From the NCBI RefSeq assembly GCF_021228795.1, contig NZ_CP089309.1, positions 3,162,001-3,226,000 of the forward strand: a stretch of DNA of 64,000 bases. The letters run 5' to 3'. Made by a program: the position numbers and the translations under genes. Source of the DNA: Thiocapsa bogorovii (GTDB lineage: Bacteria > Pseudomonadota > Gammaproteobacteria > Chromatiales > Chromatiaceae). The notes under the pieces were generated by a model. The model did not search any database and had not been told where the DNA came from. It was given only the letters and a program-made list of their open reading frames with translations. Of this stretch, positions 8,351-15,618 are shown in pieces. How positions within the stretch are numbered: the stretch's first letter is position 1; every line of letters begins with the position of its first letter.

Positions 8351-9049
8351 ATGGACACCAAGTTCAGCCTTCTGATCGTCGAGGACGAGCCGGCCATCCG
8401 CACCGGGCTCGAGGATCTGTTCGTCTATCACGGCTATGCGGTCGACTCGGCCGCCGACGGACCTACGGGATTACGCAAGGCGCTGACCGGGCGGTTCGAT
8501 CTGATCCTGCTCGACGTCATGCTGCCGGGCGTGAACGGGTTCGACATCTGCGAACGTATCCGCGCCGCCGACCGCGAGCAGCCGATCATCATGCTCACGG
8601 CCAAGACCGCCGACGAGGACATCGTCCAGGGCCTTCGCCTGGGTGCCGACGACTATGTCGGCAAGCCCTTCTCGGTCACCCAGTTGGTCGCAAGGGTGGA
8701 GGCCGTGCTGCGTCGTGCGCGTCTCGGGATCGACCGGGAGCGTCTCGCGCTCGGGGAGGAGGTCGAGATCGACGTGCGCAACCTCGCCGGTCGCCGCGGC
8801 ACCGCTACGATCGCCTTCACGCGACGCGAGATGGAGGTCCTGCAGTATCTCGGCGCCAATCCGGACCGAGCGGTCTCGCGCGAGGAGCTGCTGAACAAGG
8901 TCTGGGGCTATGCGCGCGGCCTGGACATCGAGACGCGGACCGTCGACATCCACATCGCCAAGCTGAGGCGCAAGCTCGAATCCGACCCGGCACAGCCGCG
9001 CTATCTGGTCACGGTGCGCGGCGCCGGCTACCGCCTGCTGAGCAGCTGA
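8351..9049 (+). CDS. OmpR/PhoB-family response regulator
   Basis: 232 residues from the ATG at 8351. The receiver domain (about 5-118) shows the acidic pair at 11-12 (VEDE), phospho-acceptor Asp55 in ILLDVMLPG, Thr in MLTAKT and Lys105 in YVGKPF. The winged-helix DNA-binding domain (about 135-230) ends with the RTVDIHIAKLRRKL and VRGAGYRL signatures of the OmpR class. The histidine kinase gene starts one base after its stop, so the two form a cognate pair. The gene is divergent from the PspA-like/vWA set, its likely target. Confidence 0.92.
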   Translation: MDTKFSLLIVEDEPAIRTGLEDLFVYHGYAVDSAADGPTGLRKALTGRFDLILLDVMLPGVNGFDICERIRAADREQPIIMLTAKTADEDIVQGLRLGADDYVGKPFSVTQLVARVEAVLRRARLGIDRERLALGEEVEIDVRNLAGRRGTATIAFTRREMEVLQYLGANPDRAVSREELLNKVWGYARGLDIETRTVDIHIAKLRRKLESDPAQPRYLVTVRGAGYRLLSS

Positions 9050-9050
9050 G

Positions 9051-11153
9051 ATGCGCGGGACCGGCCTCGCCGGCTGGAACCCGAGGCGGCTGCGTCTGGT
9101 GCTCGGCCTCTTCTTCGTCGCGCTCGCGATCCCGGCCGGCCTGCTCATTCACCAAGCCTTCGGGCACCTGAAATGGGCGGCCTTCCGGCAACATCAGTTG
9201 CTCGCCGAGGAGTTGGCCGCACGCATCGACACGCGTCTTCGGGACATCGTGCAAGCCGAAGAGGCGCGCGCCGTCGTGGACTACGGGTTTCTCATCGCGA
9301 CGGGGGACGGGGCGGGCACCGTTCCGCAGCGCTCGTCGCTGGCTCGGTACCCGGTCTCCACGGCGCTTCCCGGGCTCGTCGGTTATTTCCAGGTGGATGC
9401 CGCCGGCGCCTTGACCACGCCCCTCGTTCCGCCGCGCGACGGCGATGCACGCGCGCTCGGGATCGCGCCGGGCGAGCTCGCCGCGCGGGAAGCGCTGGAC
9501 GAGCGCATCCGCGGGATCCTCACGGACAACCGACTGGTCCAGGGGGCCCGGATCGAGGCCGACGCACTGCCCGAGGTTCCGATGCCCGCGGGTCGTCGCG
9601 ACAAGGACCGCCTCGGACTCGCCGACAGTGACCGGCAGCGCGCGGCGCCCGCGGAGGAGCAGGTGCGGCCGCAGGCGGCATTCGACCGACTCGCCGAGAT
9701 CGACACCTCCCCGATGCGGGAGCAGAAGACCCAAGCGCGCAGCAGGCTCGGCCGCATCGAGGATCTGAATCTCGATGAGCGCTTTCAGCAGGCGACACCG
9801 GCCGCGCCGGCCCTCGACAATGCATTCCGTACGTCTGAGTTGCAGGGCGACGGTGCACCCGAGCAGGGCCTCCAGCGAAAGGAAAGCCGCGTTCCGGCCC
9901 TGGCGGGTGCGATCGCGCCGGAGTCGGTCGGCGTGTCCGACCCGGAGGCGGAGGCTGCAGGACCTGCGATCAGTCTCTTCGAGACCGAGGTCGAGCCGTT
10001 TCGGATGAGCCTGCTCGACAGCGGGCATTTCGTGCTCTTTCGTCAGGTCCGGCAGGACGGCCAGCGTCTGATCCAAGGCGTGCTCGTGGAGCAGACGCCG
10101 TTCCTGCGCGGCGGCATCGAGGACGTCTTCCGGCAAACGCTCCTGTCGCAGACGACGGATCTCGTCGTCGCGTGGGACGGCGACGTCCTGGCCGCCTACC
10201 CGAGCCAAGCCTCGCGCGGTTACCTCTCGCGCGCCGACGAGCTGCGCGGGGCCTTGTTGTTGCGCACCCGCTTGTCCGCGCCGCTCCAGGGGATGGAGCT
10301 GCTGTTCAGTGTCGGTCGGCTGCCGACCGCTCCGGGCGCGCATCTCGTGTATTGGATCGCCGCGGTCCTCGTCGCGATCCTCTGCGGCGGTATCTTTCTC
10401 ATCTACCGGCTCGGACTGCGCCAGATCGCGCTTGCCCGCCAGCAGCAGGACTTCGTCTCGGCCGTGAGCCACGAGCTGAAGACCCCCTTGACCTCGATCC
10501 GCATGTACGGCGAGCTCCTGCGCGAGGGCTGGGTGCCGGAAGAGAGGCGCACGTCCTACTACGCCTACATCCACGACGAGAGCGAGCGCCTGTCGCGTCT
10601 CATCGAGAACGTCCTGCAGCTCGCGCGCATGACGCGCAACGACCTGCGTCTGCATCTGCGAGCGGTGTCGGCGGGCGAGCTGATGGAGCTGATCCGATCC
10701 AAGGTGACATCGCGGATCGAACGCGCCGGCTTTACGCTGAACATCGATTGCGGCGCGCAGGCCGCCGCGGCCGTCGTCTCGGTCGACGAGGATGCCTTCA
10801 GCCAGATCCTGATCAACCTCGTCGACAATGCCGTGAAGTTCTCGGCCGGTGCGGAGCGCAAACAGGTCGACATCGGCTGCCGGCTCGCCGATCCGGGCAC
10901 GCTGGTCTTTTGGGTCCGTGACTACGGCCCCGGGGTGCCGCCGGCGCAGATGCGCAAGATCTTTCGCCTCTTCTATCGGGTCGAGGGCGGACTTACGCGC
11001 GAAACAGCCGGGACCGGCATCGGGCTCGCGCTGGTGCGCCAGCTCGCCGAGGCGATGGGCGGCACCGTTCATGTCGCGAATCGAGAGCCGGGGGCGGAGC
11101 TGTGCCTCTGCGTTCCGGTCTCCACCGGCGCGGCGAAGCTCTCGGATGCGTAG
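9051..11153 (+). CDS. membrane sensor histidine kinase with large extracytoplasmic region
   Basis: 700 residues. Membrane helices at about 14-34 and 432-452 enclose roughly 395 residues that should lie outside the cytoplasm, unusually long and with a charged, low-complexity middle (about 150-300). The kinase core has the H-box SHELKTPLTSIRMYGELL (His474), the N-box INLVDNAVKFS, the G1 motif DYGPGVP and the G2 motif GTGIGLALVRQL. Translation is probably coupled to the response regulator upstream. Its 3' end overlaps the convergent GlmS-like gene by 85 bases. The signal sensed is unknown; the partner genes suggest envelope stress. Confidence 0.9.
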   Translation: MRGTGLAGWNPRRLRLVLGLFFVALAIPAGLLIHQAFGHLKWAAFRQHQLLAEELAARIDTRLRDIVQAEEARAVVDYGFLIATGDGAGTVPQRSSLARYPVSTALPGLVGYFQVDAAGALTTPLVPPRDGDARALGIAPGELAAREALDERIRGILTDNRLVQGARIEADALPEVPMPAGRRDKDRLGLADSDRQRAAPAEEQVRPQAAFDRLAEIDTSPMREQKTQARSRLGRIEDLNLDERFQQATPAAPALDNAFRTSELQGDGAPEQGLQRKESRVPALAGAIAPESVGVSDPEAEAAGPAISLFETEVEPFRMSLLDSGHFVLFRQVRQDGQRLIQGVLVEQTPFLRGGIEDVFRQTLLSQTTDLVVAWDGDVLAAYPSQASRGYLSRADELRGALLLRTRLSAPLQGMELLFSVGRLPTAPGAHLVYWIAAVLVAILCGGIFLIYRLGLRQIALARQQQDFVSAVSHELKTPLTSIRMYGELLREGWVPEERRTSYYAYIHDESERLSRLIENVLQLARMTRNDLRLHLRAVSAGELMELIRSKVTSRIERAGFTLNIDCGAQAAAAVVSVDEDAFSQILINLVDNAVKFSAGAERKQVDIGCRLADPGTLVFWVRDYGPGVPPAQMRKIFRLFYRVEGGLTRETAGTGIGLALVRQLAEAMGGTVHVANREPGAELCLCVPVSTGAAKLSDA

Positions 11154-14100
11154 GGCACGACACCGAGACGGCGCAGGCGGTGCGTCTGAACCGCGGCGTT
11201 GCGCTCCTTCGCGGTCAGATAATCCCGTGGATTTTGCGTGATGGCCGGAACCGGGGCGGCGGTCGTCGCGATTCGGGTACCGCTCTGAGTCCGGGCGAGA
11301 TCCCAATAGCCGAAGCTGGGTCTGACACGGCCGAGCGTGAGCAATCGCACGGTCCAGAACACCGGCGTCCAGAGGAGATTGGCCAGCGGAACCAGGGCGT
11401 TCATGAGGTTGCGTGTGCTCGCGGCAGCGGTGTGGAAGATGACGTATCCCGCCATGAGACGCTCGAAGGCGGCGAAACGCGACTCCTGTAGATCGCGGGC
11501 CAGCTCGGACCAGCCGCCGCGGAGGACGCGGGGCATGTCCCCCAACGGGTGATCGCAGGCGCCGAGGCGCACGAATCGGTCGACCTTCGCGGCGGATACC
11601 GCGTTGTGGCCGACGCCGACGACGAGCGCTCCGCCCCCCATGTTGCGCACACCGCGCGCTTGGCTCGAGGTCATGCAGACGGCGGCCTCGGCGCGCTCCC
11701 GGCCCGGCCAGCGGCCGTCCGGCAGCCCCAGAAACAGCACGAGTCCGCGCGTGATGCGATGGCCGTAGAGATGCAGGAGCTCGCCGGAGCGGGAGTCCGC
11801 CGCGTGGATGCCGACGAATCCCGCGAATTCGTAGGCGAGCGAGAACAATTTGCTCACATACTGGGCGAGGAGATTCTTCACGTACGGCTCCTCGCCGATC
11901 ACGAGTGTTCGCCCGACGAAGACCCGATCCCACAGAGGGCGTCGCTGAAGCACGCGCAAGATCAGGGTAAAGAGCACCGCTGCGAAGAGGAAATAGGCGG
12001 TTTGCAGTCCCGCCAGGATCATCTCGCCGATCGGGCTGCCGAGGTCGAGGACCGACCAACCGAGGGTGCTTCGCAACAGTGCGTCCCCGCCGAGCACGGG
12101 GTTCCAGCCGAGCCACAGCATCACGAAGAGGTGAACCGCCGTTGCGATGAACACGAGGGCGGGCTCCGTGAGGAGACTGGCGAGATACCGCCCTTCCCCT
12201 TTCAAGCCGGCCCGCTCCTCGGTCTCCACATCCCAGCCCTCGGTCGTTCGGCCGAAGATAGCTTCGGCGCGGCGGACCGTGAGCTGGTCCAAGGCCTCCA
12301 ACTTCTCCAGATCGTCGTTGCGCACCGCAAAGCCGAAGGGTCGGACGGTCTCGTTGGAGCGCGTTAGCACGTCACGCGCCAATCGAAGCAGCAGCTGGGT
12401 CAGGGTGGCATGGGTCGCCGCCGCGCTCACGGTGGCCGGCTCCGCGGATCGCCATCCCGCGCTTGTGATGAGCACGCGCTCCACCCACGGCGCATCGGCC
12501 TTCACGACTTGGCCCACGGCGGCCCCCATCAGGGTATCGGCCTCTCCGGTCATGACGAACACCGGGCCGGCCTTCCCCGCCGCGTGGAGTGCCTGAATAA
12601 ACCGAACGGCGTCGAGGGTGTTGAAGGTTTGCCCGGAGTGGCTGATCGCGAGCGTGATCGTGGTCGGGCCGACGTCATGGCGCTGCGGATCATCGCAGTA
12701 GCGCACCGAATCCACCGCCCCGGCATTCAGGTAAGGGAAGATGCGACGCAGGTCCTCGATGAAGCGCTCGCCCACGTAGAGGTTGTTCTCCACGCCCAGG
12801 ACCAGGAGATCCAGCTCGGAATGCACGCTCGGCACGGCCTGGCCCTGCTGCTGCTCGGCCCAGTGCGATGCGCTGTCCAGAAACCGGGTCGAAAAGGCGC
12901 GCGCGGTGCGACGGTTGAGCGAAGCCGGGTCGCTCCAGTCGCGTCGAATCCGCTCCAAGACCGACGGGATGTCCGTCATCTCGTCCAGCACACGGTCCCG
13001 ACCGGGCGGCGTCGGTCTGGTCTCGAGATAGGGATTGTCCGACACGGCGATCCAAACATGCGGCTCCTCGGCCCGTGCGGATTCGTCCAACGAGCGGGCG
13101 GTGATCCGCTCGATGGTCGGTGCCTCGTGCCTGTGCCGATTCATCCGGGTAATGGTGTTGTCCGCCGTGTCTTCGCGCACTTGCAGCAGAACGAGATCGC
13201 CGTCGCTGAGGTCGTAACGGTAGGGTAGAGGCGCCCCGTCCGGGTTCGGCCCGCAGGCCACCGTCAGGGCGGCGGCCTCCGAGGCATAGATGAGCATACC
13301 TGTCTCCGGATCGGCGCCGATGAAGAGGGGTTGCCGCTCCGCGGCCAGGGCGACTGCGCCGGGTTGAAGGCTCGTCGTCGTCACAAGGCCGAAGGTCCCT
13401 TCGGCCCGCTCCATGAAGAGCATCGTGGCCGTGTAGAGATCGTTGTGAAAGAACGCATGCACGGCCCGGCCGACGATGCGCTGCCGGAACTTCTTGGCAT
13501 CGTCCGGCCAATCGCGGGTCACCGACAGGGATGCCTGCCGAAGCGCGTCGACCAGTCGCCGGGTGGCCTCGGCATTGCGCGCGAACACCTCCGCCAGAGA
13601 GGCGCAGCCGACCACGAGGGGGCGGGCGCCGTCGTCCCGGTGGGCGACATCCAGACCGACGGCCCAACGGGTAAAGACCTCATCGAAGATCGCGGTCAGC
13701 GCCGCCAGATCCTGTCGTGGAAGCGCTCGGCCCGTCAGCAAGGCGTAGCCGAGCCGCAGGGAGGCATCCCAGCGTCCTTGGGTGAGCAGAAGATCGAGCA
13801 TCCCGGCGATCTTCGGAGAGTCGCCTCGCGCCGCGTTCGATTTCCCCAAGACCTCGGTCAGCCACTGTCCCAGAGCCGGATTGGATACACGGCCCCAAGG
13901 GGCGATCCAGGCATCGAAGTCGCCGTTGTGCGTGATGAGGTTCTCGATGACACGACGGCGGCAGACCAAGTCCTGTCCATCCACGGACCAGACCGGCGCC
14001 GTGCGGGGACGCGCCCAGCGGTGCCAGTGCGTCTCGATCTCAGCGGGGCAGCTCGAGGTGCCGTAGCGATAGTGGCCGACGAGGTGGAAGATCTCGCGCA

Positions 14101-15142
14101 GGGGCTTACGACCGATCAGTCGCTGCCCGGCGGCACGTCGGCGGAAGGCGCGCAGCAGATCGCGGGTCAGATCGCCTCGCTTGCCGTTGACGATCTTCCG
14201 GCCCACGAAGCGCCCTTTTGCGCCCAGCACCGCAATGCCGCCGGCTTGCTGTCCGCGAACATCCGTGGCCTGTCCCAGCCGCTCGGTCAGGCGCCTGAAG
14301 CGAGGCGGCAGGAAGCCGCGCTCGCCCGGATCCCGTTTCGACAGGATGCCGAAATTGCCGCAGAAGACAGCGCGGCCCGCCCCGGAGATCAGTGTGGCGT
14401 AGTCTGTCCAAGAGGTCAGGAGAATCCAAGCGTTTGCACTGACGAGCAGGAGCAGGACCCACTGCGATGGCCCCGACGAGGGCCCAAGTGCGGCGAGCGT
14501 GGCCGTCGCCGCGCAGAGGGCAACCAGGCTCGCCGCAGGTCCGGCGAGGGCGATCCGGCGCCGTCGTGTCGGCGACAGTCCGTCCAGAGTGAATCGAGGC
14601 GCCCGCGTCGGGTGACTCAGACCGGGGATGAATAGCGGACCAAAGGGGAGAAGACCGCACGGCGGCAGAGCGCGCACATAGTCGACGAATCGACCGACAC
14701 CGACGGGGCCCGCAGCGAGCGCATGCCCCAGACCATGCAGCGCGACAGAGCCCATCAAAGCCGTCCGCATCAACACGGGCAACAACAGGATCAGCCACGG
14801 AGCCAACCAGGCAGTGGTATCTCCGGCAACGATCAGCGCGGCAACGATCAGGGCTGTGGCGATTTCGGGCAAGAGCCGTCCGAGATCGTGCCTGCCAGTC
14901 GAGCGTTGTTCGCCGGGCATCGATCCGCTCGGCGCGTGCGCGGTGGGTTGTCCCAAACCGAGGAGACCATTGGCGCGGCCGGCGATCGAGATCACCGATG
15001 ACCGACCGACTGAATGGCCGAGCTTGGCGGATGTCGCATCGGCGCCTGATCTGCAGGCCTTGGCCCGCACCCTGCCCTTGGGCCGGTTGGAAGACGGGCC
15101 GTTCGGCCGAGGGTGTGACTGTGGCGCTACTTTGGATGGCAT
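11069..15142 (-). CDS. giant membrane protein: M50-like segment + GlmS-type glutaminase domain + SIS domain
   Basis: 1357 residues from the ATG at 15142, which follows GGGAGGAG. Residues about 90-260 have membrane helices and look like a site-2 protease (M50) module, but the HExxH site reads HGLGH (136-140), lacking the Glu. Directly after the last helix, CGNFGIL begins at Cys261. It matches the nucleophile region of class II glutamine amidotransferases, followed by VRGQQAGGIAVL, HNGDFD near 406 and an EGTFGLV segment near 583. A SIS sugar-phosphate domain follows, with SHSGQTFNTLDA near 835. Two more helices (about 950-1040) and a soluble C-terminal domain complete the protein. The reaction is unknown; an amino-sugar phosphate made or sensed at the membrane is possible. 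Confidence 0.8.
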   Translation of the reverse strand: MPSKVAPQSHPRPNGPSSNRPKGRVRAKACRSGADATSAKLGHSVGRSSVISIAGRANGLLGLGQPTAHAPSGSMPGEQRSTGRHDLGRLLPEIATALIVAALIVAGDTTAWLAPWLILLLPVLMRTALMGSVALHGLGHALAAGPVGVGRFVDYVRALPPCGLLPFGPLFIPGLSHPTRAPRFTLDGLSPTRRRRIALAGPAASLVALCAATATLAALGPSSGPSQWVLLLLVSANAWILLTSWTDYATLISGAGRAVFCGNFGILSKRDPGERGFLPPRFRRLTERLGQATDVRGQQAGGIAVLGAKGRFVGRKIVNGKRGDLTRDLLRAFRRRAAGQRLIGRKPLREIFHLVGHYRYGTSSCPAEIETHWHRWARPRTAPVWSVDGQDLVCRRRVIENLITHNGDFDAWIAPWGRVSNPALGQWLTEVLGKSNAARGDSPKIAGMLDLLLTQGRWDASLRLGYALLTGRALPRQDLAALTAIFDEVFTRWAVGLDVAHRDDGARPLVVGCASLAEVFARNAEATRRLVDALRQASLSVTRDWPDDAKKFRQRIVGRAVHAFFHNDLYTATMLFMERAEGTFGLVTTTSLQPGAVALAAERQPLFIGADPETGMLIYASEAAALTVACGPNPDGAPLPYRYDLSDGDLVLLQVREDTADNTITRMNRHRHEAPTIERITARSLDESARAEEPHVWIAVSDNPYLETRPTPPGRDRVLDEMTDIPSVLERIRRDWSDPASLNRRTARAFSTRFLDSASHWAEQQQGQAVPSVHSELDLLVLGVENNLYVGERFIEDLRRIFPYLNAGAVDSVRYCDDPQRHDVGPTTITLAISHSGQTFNTLDAVRFIQALHAAGKAGPVFVMTGEADTLMGAAVGQVVKADAPWVERVLITSAGWRSAEPATVSAAATHATLTQLLLRLARDVLTRSNETVRPFGFAVRNDDLEKLEALDQLTVRRAEAIFGRTTEGWDVETEERAGLKGEGRYLASLLTEPALVFIATAVHLFVMLWLGWNPVLGGDALLRSTLGWSVLDLGSPIGEMILAGLQTAYFLFAAVLFTLILRVLQRRPLWDRVFVGRTLVIGEEPYVKNLLAQYVSKLFSLAYEFAGFVGIHAADSRSGELLHLYGHRITRGLVLFLGLPDGRWPGRERAEAAVCMTSSQARGVRNMGGGALVVGVGHNAVSAAKVDRFVRLGACDHPLGDMPRVLRGGWSELARDLQESRFAAFERLMAGYVIFHTAAASTRNLMNALVPLANLLWTPVFWTVRLLTLGRVRPSFGYWDLARTQSGTRIATTAAPVPAITQNPRDYLTAKERNAAVQTHRLRRLGVVPYASESFAAPVETGTQRHSSAPGSRFAT

Positions 15143-15351
15143 TCTGCTGCTCCTCCCCGGTTCGAGACCTGGGCTCTTCCGGGTCATGGCGAATCGCCCC
15201 GCGTTGGCGGCACCTGGTGAGGAGACTGTATGCCTTTGGAATCAATAGGAGAGGGTGATCATAGACATCCGGGGTGTGGACTATTCACGGGGACATCGGG
15301 CGCGCGAGGCGGGCTCGACGAACGATCGGAGCCTGCAGGGCCTCGGACCCT

Positions 15352-15474
15352 TTTGCGAAGGTCAAAGAGCGCTTGCGCACCGAAGTGGCGCGAACCAAGG
15401 TCTATCGACTCAAGTGGATCGTCCCCTTGATGCTCGGCCAGGTTGCCTTGATCGCGGCCTTCGTGAAACTGCTT
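15352..15474 (+). pseudogene. C-terminal fragment of a DUF1640-type coiled-coil membrane protein
   Basis: About 41 codons read VKERLRTEVARTKVYRLKWI and then VPLMLGQVALIAAFVKLL. This is the coiled-coil end plus terminal membrane helix typical of the small DUF1640-like proteins. No start codon or N-terminal part is present upstream, and the frame runs on into unrelated sequence. It appears to be an orphan gene end left by a deletion. Confidence 0.4.
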
Positions 15475-15618
15475 TGGACCGCGCGCGGCATGCCCGATGC
15501 GAAGCTCCGGACCGAGAAACGGGGGCTTGCCTGCAGCGCTGCCGCGGAGCCGGTGCTTCGTCCCGGTTTGCCTCTTCAATGTGCCCGCGAGTCTTTCGTT
15601 AGAGTCCGAAATGTCGGA

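Noticed and set aside
9009-12116. 1035-codon open frame on the minus strand
   Set aside because: It lies antisense to the response regulator and histidine kinase, whose motifs are unmistakable. It has no recognisable domain and reflects the high GC content.
13331-14635. 434-codon plus-strand frame
   Set aside because: Antisense to the GlmS-like gene, which carries clear motifs in the opposite frame.
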